From Taeniopygia guttata (taxonomy: Eukaryota > Chordata > Aves > Passeriformes > Estrildidae): a stretch of 64,000 bases of DNA. Position numbers and translations under genes: made by a program. The notes under the pieces were generated by a model. That model did no database searches. It worked only from the letters and a program-made list of their open reading frames with translations, and was not told the DNA's origin. This document shows positions 22,130-33,799 of the stretch, piece by piece (within the stretch, counting starts at the first letter, position 1; every line of letters starts with the position of its first letter). The stretch is taken from NCBI RefSeq assembly GCF_048771995.1, contig NC_133030.1:64912001-64976000 (forward strand), read 5' to 3'.

Positions 22130-22440
22130 TCAGGGCTACAATTTAATAGGAAAATTACAATAATGGCAATAGTACAGAAACGCTGGTTTAAAGGGACAAA
22201 GTCAGAACACGACCTGATACCCTGTTGGTCAGCGTGGTGGTGGCAGTCCAAATGGTGGTTGCAGTCCCATTGGATGTGGTCTTGTCAGAGCAGTGAGCCT
22301 GTGGAAAGGTCTGGTCCTGCTCTGAGGTCCGGTGCTGGTGGTAGAGAGTTCTTGTGGTTCTTGGGGATGCAGTCAAATACATAGAGTCAAATACAAAACT
22401 ATGTGAAATTATTTTTGCATCATATTGACTGGACTTGGTA
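22130..22440. mobile_element. Possible fossil LTR fragment
   Basis: The phrases CTGATACCCTGTTGGTCAG, GGCAGTCCAAATGG and GTCTGGTCCTGCTCTGAGG resemble, from memory, parts of songbird endogenous retrovirus LTRs. The ends are unclear, no coding part is visible, and it would be an old, broken fragment. A repeat-library comparison would settle it. Confidence 0.3.
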
Positions 22441-23027
22441 AATATCTGTACCATTCCTCCCTCTGAAGTAAAACTGATGCCGTGTGTGTTTCCTTCTCTA
22501 TTAGCGAAGTTAATTACATGCCACAGTAAACTGATTTTCCAGAATTTTAAATTATTTATTTCTCTAATGAAGGCAATGAGATTCCATATTACATACAGAG
22601 AAAGAGATGAAATAATAAAAGAAAAACAAAGGAAGGAAAAAAACAAGCAGAAAACCACCTGCTTTGGCAGACAATTTGTGTAAACATTAGGATTGCTTTC
22701 TGGGCTTGTGATAATTGATTACATATTTTAAATTTGTGATAAATTTTTACAGAAGTACTTTGTGTACTGGCACATATATGAAGATGCAAGTTTCAGGCTT
22801 TCTAATACAGTTTTATTTGTATAGTTCTGGTGACTAGGCTTGATCCTAAAGCACCTCATGTACATCCACTTCCCCCATGATTTGCCTCTGCACGTATTAA
22901 AATTATCAGCTGCAGAATTCAGCTAACTTTGCATATGTGAAAAACTAGTCCATTTAACAGATTTTAAAGCATTCTTCATTATGTTCAAAGTACCATTAAG
23001 CTCCTATTTTTCTTGCAGAAAGCTTTC

Positions 23028-23028
<1 letters not shown>

Positions 23029-23063
<35 letters not shown>
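23029..23063 (+). repeat. Poly-A run (35 A)
   Basis: An uninterrupted A-tract preceded by TTTTCTTGCAGAAAGCTTTCC. It may be a retroposon tail, but no element body or target-site duplication was evident. Confidence 0.9.
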
Positions 23064-23066
<3 letters not shown>

Positions 23067-23494
23067 GTGTCACTTTCCTATAACTTTATTTGTGTATTTA
23101 TGTGTCTAGCTCAGAAAGAATGCTCTTATCTTTGTTGCTACTTTTACATTGCCCTGTAATGGTAAATAGAATTTCTGTAGTTCAGTCTTCGAAGGAGATG
23201 ATAAGAAAAAACTGGGAACAGTTTCCTTTTTGGCCTGTTGTACCAACTTCCCTGAGAGAATACTGCTTTCAGACAGGATCTTTAGTCTGGGGTGTGTTTG
23301 TTCATCCAGCGTGGTTTTTCAGCATCTGGATCTTGTGCAGCCTCCCTTGGAAAGTTTACCAGAACTGTGTAGGAAAGACATGACTGAACTAAAAAAACTA
23401 TTATAAAATACCAGTTATAAACATAAATGCAATGTAAAATAGTAGAGTTTTTTTTTGTTTTGTTTTGTTTTGGTTTTTTTTCCCAGAGCTCTTG

Positions 23495-23890
23495 CAACAC
23501 ATTATTAGGGATAATAAGTTCTATAAGCTACAGGCTGACTTCATCATGCCGCATAACAGCTGATAATGGGCTATTGACTGTCACTGCATGACTGATAACA
23601 GTTACAGCATCCCATTGTGAGATGCTCCACCCAGAGGGAGAAGCCAAGCATTCCTTACTGGATATAATTTGGGGTTTTGGGACACCAAACTCAGGCTTTT
23701 CCACTGGGTTTCCAGGAGGACTGCAGCCATTCCAACCCTGACCAAAAAGGGTATCAGGTTATATTCTGACTCTGTCAGTGGTTTTTCTTTTGTATTATTG
23801 CAGGTATTTTGTTTCCTTTTCTCACTTTTCCTAATAAACTGTATTTTTGATTTGGAGTCTCTCATTGGTTTTGTTTTCAAACCAGAACAA
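23495..23890 (+). mobile_element. Solo LTR of an avian endogenous retrovirus (fossil)
   Basis: The segment has LTR anatomy on the + strand: a TATA-like GGATATAAT at 23,660-23,668, a U3-like GATGCTCCACCCAGAGGGAG upstream, a CTGACTCTGTCA stretch, and an AATAAA at 23,833-23,838 about 170 bp later. The wording matches my memory of passerine ERVL/ERVK-class LTRs. No gag, pol or env is present beside it, so it is a solo remnant. The ends are approximate. Its presence in an otherwise single-copy intron supports a bird, probably songbird, origin. Confidence 0.65.
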
Positions 23891-26817
23891 GACAGTAGTC
23901 AATTCTAACCACCACTGCCTGCTTTCTGTCAACTGCCAAGACTTTCAGATGCCTACGTAATGCATGTATTGAAGGAAACCAGACACCCTCTAATTCATAA
24001 CTGTAGCTCTGGTTTTTCACTGATTTAGACTGTAAATCTGATGGTGCTGAAATAAGAAGTTGCCTAGTTGTATGGTCCTCACCATTTCCATCTGAGTCTA
24101 ATTCTGCACGCTATCAGAGGTGCCATCCTAGCCTCATGTTTGTCATATGTTATTTTGTGTAATTTCCTTTTTAGTGGCAATTGAAATGATGCAGTTTTTC
24201 AAATCTTGATTCTCTTTAATTGAGAGCGTATTAATTTGTATAGCTGTACTGAAAAATAAGAAGTAACAGTATAAAAATGTTAATGATGTGAGAAATTTCT
24301 TGGTCTAGTTCTATGAGAAGTGTCTCTGCGTCATATAGAGTCAATGTCCAGTCTTTCAGACATTTTCTGTGGCCGTGTTTATTGTGAGTGATACTGTATA
24401 CCATATTTAGGAAAAAAATCCAAAAAGTTACTGAATTCTAGCAATTTCTTATATCAGTAATTTTTTTCTCTAGTAAATCAGTAATAACTCCACTTAAATT
24501 TTGCAAACTGATAAAGTGGAAGGATTATTTCTGTAGTGAATTCTCTGTTGCCAGACTAAAGGGTCAAACCAATGGTCTGATATGTATGTTGTGGCAGTGA
24601 CTGATGTTAGCTGTAAGGAATGTGATGCAGTGTAAATTATGGACAGCAATTCACAAGAGACTTTCCCACGTCACAGTTGACTTGCACTTTGAAGGAAGTT
24701 TGGTTTTGACTAATGAAACTGTGACTCTGGTGATAAATCTGAAGATAAATGCCTATTCCTGTTTTAAAATGCAACTACTCAGTTCTTTACACGAGTTGGG
24801 AACTGAAAATTCCAGACTCTTGACATTTCATTTGGCAGAACAGACTATGCCTAATGCAAATGAACATCACATTAGCTGTCTGCTGAGGACTACAGGCGTG
24901 CCTAAGCTCACCACCTCATCTATGCCGTGTGCTGGAAGGACTGTCATTACCCCAGCAGAAAACAAGTTAACCTTACAGGATTTACACTAAACAACATTTA
25001 CGTAGTGTGGCTATCCATTAAGCTATGCTACAATCAGCAGCGTGCAGGAGATCTTGAAAGGTCTGCCAAGAAAAAATCTCTGGCTGGGATTGTACTCCAG
25101 AAGCCTGAGGGCATGGAATGGTGTTGAGGGAAAATGCACTTGCAAATATTGAAATAAAAATGTGGTGCTCTTTATCTGAAAATTGAGAATTTTATCCTAT
25201 TATTTTGCATACACAAAATGTATATTTACCTAATCAGAATTTCCGAGAGAAAAGATAAGTGGCTAGTCCAGTGTCCTTCTCTATGGATCCCTTTTCAAAC
25301 AGGGAAAACAATGGCTAGGCTGGGTTTTTTGCAGGTACAACAGCAAAAGAATCCTTATTCCTTTTGGTTGTATACTAATGTGTTATTAATGACAAGGCTG
25401 ACAACTTCAGGAATCTGCTTTCCTGAAACAGAAGAGTCTTGCAGAGAATGTATTTCCTTCAAGTGAACAGGCTGGGTTCATACATATCCTAGGGAAAGAG
25501 AGAGAAAATACTTGTCTTTATTTACTGAACATTTAAAAGCATCTTCTGATGCTCTTTGTTTTGGGCCACTCACTTAAAAAGCTTCTGCTGAACTCCTGTG
25601 CTCCATGAATGACATATACATTATACAGAGCCAGAAGTCCTTCCACTCAGGGTGCAGGCTACTAGCCTGATCCTGACTTCCAACACAAGTCTCCCAAATT
25701 GCTTTCCTGCTATGAGTTAGCTAGTCTTGTGCATTTTCCTTCTCTATTTCCAGGAAAAGACATGGAGAAAAAAAATCTGGAGTTACCTCCTTGTATAGTA
25801 GTAGGTAGTATAATTTCATAAGGTGTCTGCATGCAAGAAGAATGTTTGGGTGTTTTCTAATTTGTCTGTTTATGCCCAATTAGCTTAATGGTGGCATCAC
25901 AATGCCTAAAACTACAAAATAATTTTCAAATTGCACTCGGAAGTCAGACAAACGAACAAAATTATTAAATGACATTTGAATACCTTGAATTTTCCAGAAG
26001 GATATTATGGCATAATCTTAAATATTTTATAGTATGGAAATAATTTTGCTATTGACATTGAATTATTATAAGCTTGCATTCACATCAATGGAGCACATTT
26101 GGCCATAATGGTTTTTTTTCCTCAGGAAGAGTCTTGATGATTCTGTGGATCTAGCCATGTGATAGGACTGAAATAGATCAGGGACATAGGAAGAATGCAT
26201 CACATGTGGGCAGCATTTTGGCCGGTAAGCAGCCTATTTTGATCACAATCACATCTAGGCAAGGTTATAGCAAACTTTGTCAAATTACATCCCTGGTTCC
26301 AATAGTGTTTCCTTCACCTGTGCTTTCCTGGTGTTCATTTATAGATCTCCTATCAGCAAAGTCAATACTGAATTATGCTATTCACAGGATGGAAACAAAT
26401 TTACTTGTTCTTCTTTTACCTTTGAAATGGCAAAATTGGAATGGCTGCTGTCAAGAAAGAATAAGCACTGGATAGCAGGATTAAGAGATGAGAAATTATC
26501 CAGAGAAATTTCTGGATGAGAGGAGAGTAATTTCAGATTGGTGCCATCTGCAGGAAGCACTAGGGTTATATCAGACTAGATTGACTGAGTCCATATCATC
26601 ATGCAAAATTAGCCAGTCTGCTACCTCTGCCCATTTAACCATAACAAATGGTGATTTATGCTGTCTGTGCAGTCACTAACTTGAAAAGGTAGAATTCAAG
26701 AGATGTTACATTGAAAAGAAGTACTTTTTCCGATGGACATCAAAATTGCAACGACTAAGTCTCATAACTGGATCCAGGGATGGTGATATCTTTTTACTTT
26801 TATGGTTCCTCCCTCTT

Positions 26818-27020
26818 TCTTTTTTTCCCTTTTTCCCTTTTTCCCTTTTTCCCTTTTTCCCTTTTTCCCTTTTTCCCTTTTTCCCTTTTTCCCTTTTTCC
26901 CTTTTTCCCTTTTTCCCTTTTTCCCTTTTTCCCTTTTTCCCTTTTTCCCTTTTTCCCTTTTTCCCTTTTCCCCTTTTCCCCTTTTTCCCTTTTCCCCTTT
27001 TCCCCTTCCCCTTTCCCTTC
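26818..27020. repeat. (CCCTTTTT)n polypyrimidine repeat
   Basis: An 8-bp unit repeated about 25 times; it becomes CCCC-rich at the 3' end. The strand is purely pyrimidine on + and purine on -, so triplex (H-DNA) is possible. The Phe/Pro-rich ORFs here are artefacts of the repeat. Confidence 0.95.
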
Positions 27021-28612
27021 TTTTTCTCCCTTCCCTGAACTTCTTCCTCATTTTCTTAAGTGTTATTTTTATGCTTTTATATTGATTTGTTACTGTAGGT
27101 AATAACCAAAACAGTTACATATTTGCTTTCATCTGCAACCAAATTGCTCTACAATAAAACATTTACATATATGTAAAACACAGGTAATTCTGTGGTTTTC
27201 ACTCTAATCTGCCCCAAGGGATCTATTAACAAGAACCTAAGTTAATGACTTACCTTAAAGGGCAGGTCATAACATGTTCCATCTCCCATATCTCTAATTT
27301 TTCCTATTGTGCTCTGCTTTAATGATCTTTCTATGGTTGTCTTTTGTCCTCCTGTGGAAATACACTTCTACTAACTGGCATTGTTTGTTTTTTAAAGAAA
27401 CATTTAGTTTTTTCCAGTTAAGAGATAAATTCCCTGTTTTCAGTTAAGGGGAAGTTTATCTGAGTTAAAACAAAATATTTGTAATTTTCTCAAAAATATT
27501 TGCTAAGAAAATAAACTAAAACATGCTGTATGGCATTGCTTAGGATTAATATGACTATGAAATATTTTTATTTTATATGCAATATTTCACATACATTATA
27601 TGTAATGTGTAATGTTATATACACATTTTCCACCATGTTTACATATGTTTTCCACCAGCTTTTGCCATGGTATCCTTTGATTTATATACCTTTAAAAAAA
27701 TCTTTGATGATTGAAATGTGAACGCATTCTGTATTTACAGGTGTATTTTTAATAAAAAGAAGAAAACTAGAAATTAAATGTTTTTTTAATGCCAAATGCT
27801 GCTGACTCCCCCTGGAGTGAGTGTAAGATTTGACCTCAATGGCTAACATTTGATACATGTCTTGCTTTGATGAAATAAAGATTTAAAATATGATTTCCTC
27901 ACTGCTGTAGTTATCTCCTTGTTCTTGCTTTCTCAGCTTATTTCAATTACAGACTTCTGTTTCCATCAATATATCTGTCTATCTTTCTGGGAGTAAAGCA
28001 CAAATGTTCTAACAAGAGTCGCAAGCACTTCACCACTTAGAAGTTTTATTTTGGCTTAATGGACAGTAGTGGGTCTGGACAAACATATTTTTAACTGTTA
28101 AAAAGACCTATGGTTTTTTTACTATATAGTGCAAAAGTATAATATGCCCATGAGGGAAGCCATCTTAATTGGATTATAATCTATGTATAATGTAGAAAAA
28201 CACCAATTATTTGGAATGTTATAGACAAAACTCCATGCAAAGTCTGTGTCTTGCAATACTTATGACTTCTCTGTAGATATTATACATAAAAGGCTGGACA
28301 CCGTATGATATTTTGTAAATAGTATTTTTCTTTTCAGAAAAAATATATTTAAGTACTATTTGCAATAATCAATGTGGATAAAACTGCTTGAAGGGATGGG
28401 AAGAGAGTGCAGTGACTTCCTAGGCAGTTTGGTGTCTAATGTACTGTAACCTAATCACATAAAAATACTGCTTTAGACAGTCTTAATTCCTTCCATCAAT
28501 AAGAAAAAGCAGCAGCTACTCCTAAGTGTTTGGTTTAATACAGATGGAGAATGTAAGCCCTTGTGTTCATCACAGCACATCACAGAGAAGTGATGGTTTC
28601 TTATTTCCCCAG

Positions 28613-28777
28613 GAGTCCCAGCTGAAAGCTCTGAAGGAGACTGTGCAGCTTTGCCTGTGCTCCGTTCTGCGCAGTCAGCCTCCCGCAGCGAGTCTGATCT
28701 CCTCCAAACCAGCTGAGAAGCTGCCTTCCTCCAATGCAAAGGGCTCCCAAGCCCCATCCCAAGGCACAAGCACCAAG
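28613..28777 (+). CDS. Coding exon, 165 nt, coiled-coil end and Ser/Pro-rich tail
   Basis: A TTATTTCCCCAG acceptor and an AAG/GTATGA donor flank 55 codons in phase 0. It begins ESQLKALKETVQLCLCSVL, a likely amphipathic helix, and continues with Pro/Ser/Lys-rich sequence (LISSKPAEKLPSS, SQAPSQGTSTK). It follows the exon at 19,434 without frame change. The pattern of helix then disordered Ser/Pro tail is typical of the C-terminal part of cytoskeletal scaffold proteins, but I cannot name the family. It is the strongest coding exon in the window. Confidence 0.65.
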
Positions 28778-30406
28778 GTATGATTTCACTCTTGGGTGGG
28801 GTTTTTTTTAACATCTTTGAAAGTTTGTCTTGTAAGAGCATCAAACTGAAACTAAGGAGGATTTCAAATCCGTTGGAAGATTATGACAAATTTTGAGGAT
28901 AATTCTAAGACTGTTTCCGTTGTCAATAAATAGTTTTTTTTTTATCTGGGAAGCAGCTACATTTTACTGAATAACAAAATTCTGTCACTTGGTAAATGGA
29001 TTGATAGTGTCTGCAGGACAAATCTACAATGCAGATGGATTTGCATTTAAAATAAATGAGGGTGCTAATTCGTAGGATCATTTACCTGTCAGGCACTGAA
29101 AGTGAATTTGTGGTAATACAGCACTAAACAGTTATATGAGGTTTGCATATCACGGTTTCTCTCAGTGGAAAAAAAAATTATATAAAAATCATAAAATCAT
29201 CTGGGACACCCAAATCAAAATTGCCAAAATGGATCGATGAACTTGACAGTAGGGAATAGGGAATATTCCAGTTTTGCAAGATGCGAAGGACAGTTTCAGG
29301 GAAACCTGAGGAAAAAAAGAAAGATAAAAACTGGTTTGAGTCAGGAAATTCAAATATTGTAATACAGTTAAGATTCATGTTGATTAACAACTGTCCTAGT
29401 AATTTTCATTTCCCGTGTTGCATTTTGCTCCTGAATTCAACTGATTGAATAGATAGAACTAGAAGAAATCTATAATTTCAGTGAAAAGGAAGTTATACAG
29501 AGAAATGACTGAAGGACACTTCAATGTCCTCTTTTCATTACAAAACTGAAATAAAAATAGGAATTGCTAACTCATAGCCAATTTGCAGTTTGTATATGGC
29601 AGTTGTTGGTATTTACTGTTAGTGCACAGGCTGAAGCCAAAAATTAGTAATCTTTCTATATGTAATTAAAATACAATTTCAGAAAGCAGGATGCAATTAT
29701 TAAACTGAATATCACATCGCTACTCTTAAAATTATGATTGTCAGTTTATTAATAACTGTTTTGCAGGAAAGACCATGATTCCCAAAAATTGTTACCTCTG
29801 GGAAAAAAAAGTACTGTATTTATGATTAGCAGCAGATGGGTATGATAGTGCTCATTTAGATTAAGCTCCCTGGATCCATGTTCTGAAGGATGGCAGACTT
29901 TCCTTTTGTAGGTTTGCAAGCTGAGCAGCTCTCTGAGATCTCAGGAGCATATTGTTCCTAGTTAATGTGGCTGTAGAATTGTTTAGCTTGCTCTTATTGT
30001 CCTTTTCTTCAGGTTGGAAGTGTTCATGCCTCTGTCATGAGAGGAGTACTGAAGGATAAGGGCCAGCTAGACAGCATGTCTCTGTTTAAGATTGGTCCAG
30101 GGTCAGAGCCTTTGGAGAATTTGGGGTCTCCTTCATGTTACATAGGGACATGAGAATACAGATAGAGATTAGAATTAGGTTTTTGATATTTGACTGAAAT
30201 ACAGAGTACTCTTCCTTCTTTTTTTTTCAGTTATCTGAATACAGTCAAGGGAAATGGAAAAAAGTACCTGGTATCTCTTTTTCAGTCTGTAACACCCCCT
30301 CCCAGCACACACACACCACACAAAATATCTTTTTCCTTCAAGTTTTAGTGGCACAATCTTTATCTTCAGTTCATTAACTATTTGACATTGTTCCTCTTTG
30401 TTGCAG
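28778..30406 (+). other. Intron-like DNA
   Basis: AT-rich sequence between the donor at 28,778 and the acceptor at 30,406. A TTTTTTTTCAG acceptor-like site at about 30,230 has no convincing exon behind it. Confidence 0.45.
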
Positions 30407-30628
30407 AGTGTACGTAGCTGGAATGGCCCATTACCTCAGGGTTCAACTGGGCATTGCTGGGCGGGAGTTGAAATCACTGCGGGGTGGGATATTGATGGTG
30501 GGGTGGGCTTAGAGACCCTGGGGCATGAGCTGAAGTGCTGCAGAGCTGGAGCCGAAGCCAAGATCACCCCTGTGATGCTGGAGAAACGCAGAGCAGGAGC
30601 TGGAAGAAGAGATCTGGCAGTGAAATAA
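30407..30628 (+). CDS. Terminal exon formed partly from repeat DNA
   Basis: A CCTCTTTGTTGCAG acceptor ends at 30,406. Continuing in phase 0 from 28,777, the frame starts SVRSWNGPLPQGSTG and stays open for 73 codons to TAA at 30,626-30,628. From about 30,446 the DNA belongs to the segmental duplication also found at 36,877, so about 60 of the 73 codons are repeat-derived. The stop lies inside an AATAAA poly-A signal (30,624-30,629), so cleavage could follow within about 30 nt. Either the gene has lost its original 3' end to the repeat, or normal exons lie beyond the window and this is an alternative end. Confidence 0.4.
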   Translation, partial: SVRSWNGPLPQGSTGHCWAGVEITAGWDIDGGVGLETLGHELKCCRAGAEAKITPVMLEKRRAGAGRRDLAVK

Positions 30629-30720
30629 AGCTTGTGGTTCAAGAGCTGAAATCACTGGGGCTGGGAAAGGGGATTTGTAGGGCGGGTGCTGTAATCACTG
30701 CTGGGCTGGCAAAGGGACTG
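30604..30720 (+). repeat. Dispersed element with AATAAA, copy 1 of 4
   Basis: The element reads GCAGTGAAATAAAGCTTGTG, then TCAAGAGCTGA and GGGCTGGGAAAGGGGATTTG. It recurs at 36,137-36,220, 36,449-36,560 and 37,031-37,130, each with its poly-A signal (30,624, 36,149, 36,458 and 37,041). Confidence 0.85.
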
Positions 30721-31364
30721 CACACACCATAGGAACCGAAGGGCTGGCACTGGGACTGTGGGGTTCTTGCGGCGACATCCCTTTACGCCTCTGACATGGA
30801 TGCTGAGGCTGGGCTTGTGACTGAAACTAGAACAGGATGTATGGTATGTGTATGTATTTTAATCGTGTAACCAGAGGGATTAAGAAAAGCCAACACCCGT
30901 AGCAGGTTTTTGTTGGATCTGTGTCTGTGAGAAGTGGGTGTGTGCTGGAGAAGGAGAGCCGCTGTTGGAGAGTTGCAACTGTGACAGGTGTGAGCTGTGA
31001 GGATGCGGAGGGCTCAGAACAGCCGCAGGTGTGAGCTGTGAGGATGAGGAGGGCTCAGAGCAGCCCCAGGTGCGAGCTGTGAGGATGAGGAGGAGGGGGC
31101 GGCTCCTGCCGGGGGGGAGGTTGTTTTAGGGCGAGGGTTTGCCGCCGCTGGCTTTTGCACAGAGCTGCTGGAGAAGAGGAGTTTATGGGGGGCTCCCGGG
31201 GCTGTTCCATGGAAGGACGGTGAGCGCTTCGGACAGGGTCCGGGGGATCACCTGGATACGCACCTGGGGACGTGGAGCATTGCTCGAAGGAGGAGCCGAG
31301 GGACAAACCTTTGTGCCGAGAAGCAGCGGCCAAATAGGTGAGCCGGTGCGCCTTTGTAGTGGGG

Positions 31365-31505
31365 ACTTTTCTCCTTTCCCTTTTGAATTTCGTCCTCCTG
31401 AAGTTGAAATGAGGGGGCTGCCCTGTTGTCCCTCCTTTTAAGGGGTTTGGATTGAGGTAAAATTCTGCCTTTTGCCATCATTTGAGACAAGCCCCTTCTT
31501 TTCTA
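31365..31505. repeat. 42-bp degenerate minisatellite, site 1
   Basis: The unit resembles TTGGATTGAGG, then a pyrimidine run, then CCATCATTTTAAGGG. About three units occur here. It recurs at 37,680-38,150 and 54,740-55,275. Confidence 0.65.
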
Positions 31506-32050
31506 TTTCTAGGGGATGCGATGGAAGGGGAGCCCACATTTCTTTGCCCTTGTTGCAGTGGGGTGAGCGCCCGAGCGTGGCGTCAGTTTCGGGGCTTCAA
31601 AGGAAGGGAGGCGCAGCTGTGGCAGCGCTGGCAGGGTGGGCATGGGGCTGTGCCGCTGCATTTGGGGCGCTTCTGCCCCTGGGCCGGCAGCGAAGGGTCC
31701 GGCGCGGGAGCCCCGCTGGCAGTGGCTGGGGATGGCCGAGGCGGGAGGGGAGTTTGGCGCGGCGGGGCTGCCGCGGGACTGCCGGAGCCGCGCCGGTGCG
31801 AGCCGTGCGGAGCCGAGGGGAGCTTTGGCCGGGCCGGCAGGCGGCGCGGGCGCTGCGCCGGTGCCGTCCGCTCCGTCCGCTCCGGGCGCGGGGCTCGGGC
31901 GCCGCCGGGGCCCCCCGGGCCCGGTGCCGGCCCCGCCGGGCCGGGGGGAGCGGGCGGGGGTCTCCCGGCGCGGCGCCGCCTGTGCCTGCCCGAGGAGCCG
32001 CTTTCCTGCCGGGAGCGCGGCTTCTCATTTTCCAGCCTTCCTGCCTGGGG
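31480..32050 (+). promoter_or_regulatory. CpG island A
   Basis: CpG-dense and above 70% GC by eye, with no TATA box. The stretch from about 31,735 to 32,020 is almost letter-for-letter the same as 38,342-38,650. Island A holds 29 bp (between GGCAG repeats) that island B lacks. ORFs in all frames up to 235 codons are open because of composition. The + strand downstream is G/T-rich, consistent with transcription to the right. Confidence 0.7.
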
Positions 32051-33195
32051 TGGCTGTGAGGTGGTTCTGGGGAACTTATTGGATCGTTTTCTGTTGTCCG
32101 GAGTTGGTGTAGGAGAAGGGCCGTGGGGCACTTTTTGGTTGTTACGGTTCTCGCTTCAGGCGCTGATGACGAGGGTTTTTTTGGCTTGAGTGTTGTTGTT
32201 GGATTTCTTTTTGATCGTTTCTTATGTTTTTAAAGGATGTGTTTTTAAAGGCTTACAATGGTTTTTCTGGGTCGTAGCATGAAGTAGAGGGTAGGTTTTT
32301 AATTCGGTTGTGGAGGCTTTTATTGGCGTGAGTGCGTAGTGTTTGTTTTGGTGGCTTGAGGTAGTGTCCTGTACTTAATTAGTTAGGTTTTTTTTTTTTT
32401 TATATTGATGATTGTATTCTTGTTTATTATATTATAAGGGTTTTATTCATTTGGCTTATTTGATTGCCGTGTGTGTTTTATTGTTGCAGGGAATTTGGGA
32501 GTTATTGTTTATGGTTACATTTCTCTTTTGGCGACCTGCTTATTTCTCAGTGGTATTTGTGTTTTGATGGTTTGAGGCACTATGGGTTTATTGAGTAAGG
32601 AATAATTATTTTGTTGTTGTTGATGTGTTTGGTTTTTTTGGTATTTTGATGTATTTGGTTGTTGTTTTTTATTAGTTTTACTTTTGGGAACGTGGGTATT
32701 TCTATGGTGGATCTTTTTAGGTAGTTATTTTATTTCGGTGGTGAATCTTTTCTTTCTTCGTGGTTCCGATATTGTTACATCGGTAATTATTTGGTGGGGT
32801 TTTTTAATTCATTTTATAGAGTATTGGGTTCTCTTTATGAGTTAGTGTCGTGGTAGAGTTTTGGTTGGTTTTTTTTTTTTTTTTAAGAAACGTTCGGGGT
32901 CTGTTGTGTTGTTTGGAGTATAGTAAGTTAGTTGGCGTTTCTTTTTTTTGTTTGTTTGTTTTGTTTTAGTGGTTTTTGTCATCTGCTCTGTGGGTTTCTA
33001 TAGGTCTTTTTTAAAATGTTTGTTTCATTTTTGTGATGTGATAAGAACTGCTAGTGAAAGGAGTGTAGTGCGGGTTTTTTTGCTGGTAGTTGATTGGCTG
33101 GTGGAGCCTTTCTGAATTTTTTGGACGGTATTGTTGGGAATTCGATGCTGTTTGTTTTGGCATTTTATTATTAGGAATTGGATTTTTACTGCAAA
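32050..33195 (+). other. G/T-rich, C-poor segment downstream of island A
   Basis: The + strand is mainly T and G with very few C, unlike the neutral introns at 18-29 kb. No coding frame is believable. It is homologous to 38,690-40,185. Confidence 0.7.
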
Positions 33196-33199
33196 GTTT

Positions 33200-33790
33200 T
33201 AACTATAGATCTAATGAAACAAAACAAATGCATAAATATGAAAATGGGAACAAAAACTTAAATTTTAAATATAAACAGAAAATATATAAATAAAACATGT
33301 AACATGAATAATGTTATCTATTACTATTAGATATAATATTGTTTGCTATAGAGTATTTTATATCTTTATATAAATACATATAAATATAGATTATAAATAT
33401 TAACAAAATATCCATCAAGAGATGTATAATTAATACATGTGGGTATATAAATATAACAAAATAATAGGAATCAATATAGTTCATAATGTATATTTTACTG
33501 TATATGTCTTCTTATAGCACATTATATGTCATAAATATTATGTATCTAAATAGAGTACATCAATATATTGTGATATAATAGACAAAAACTTGTAAAAATA
33601 AAAAATAGAAATATAGAAGTTTTAAAATATAGTATAAAATAAAGGGGATTCTTATTTTCTAGTTGTTAGTAGGTAGGGGTTTTATTAAAAAAATTATGCT
33701 GTACAAAGCAGTTAAAAGTAAGTTGTACCATATCGAAATACTTGTGATGCAAAAAGCTGATCTCTGAATGTGAAAGTCAATATTATTTTC
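33200..33790. repeat. AT-rich block before island C
   Basis: TATA- and AAATATA-rich sequence ending in a GGGGATTCTTATTTTCTAG-type phrase. It sits directly before a CpG island, as the block at 1,061-1,790 does, and the two look loosely related. Confidence 0.55.
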
Positions 33791-33799
33791 TCCTCTATA

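Larger units (their letters stand above)
19497..28612 (+). other. Large intron (about 9.1 kb) of the coiled-coil gene
   Basis: AT-rich, mostly unique DNA. It contains T- and G/T-runs at 20,381-20,478, a (CA)n tract, a possible LTR fragment near 22,130, a poly-A run, a solo LTR near 23,495 and a CCCTTTTT repeat at 26,818. ORFs of 80-156 codons are scattered but show no recognisable protein. If a coding exon lies between 19,434 and 28,613, I could not identify it. Confidence 0.5.
30446..33200 (+). repeat. Segmental duplication A (with CpG island)
   Basis: This segment matches 36,877-40,185 in order and orientation: a Gly-Leu-rich degenerate repeat, a 41-bp minisatellite (three units from 30,985), conserved GT donors, a 42-bp minisatellite, a CpG island and G/T-rich downstream DNA. 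The match ends at the GGAATTGGAT phrase near 33,180. Flank identity is visibly lower than in the island core. Confidence 0.85.

Noticed and set aside
24604-24990. 128-codon ORF in the large intron
   Set aside because: No ATG context, splice sites or protein similarity that I can recognise; this length is expected by chance in 9 kb.
26746-27102. 118-codon Phe/Pro-rich ORF
   Set aside because: It comes entirely from the (CCCTTTTT)n repeat; every frame gives the same rotating peptide.
31482-32189. 235-codon ORF in CpG island A
   Set aside because: All frames are open in this composition, and the copy at 38,150-38,690 carries a 29-bp difference that breaks the frame.
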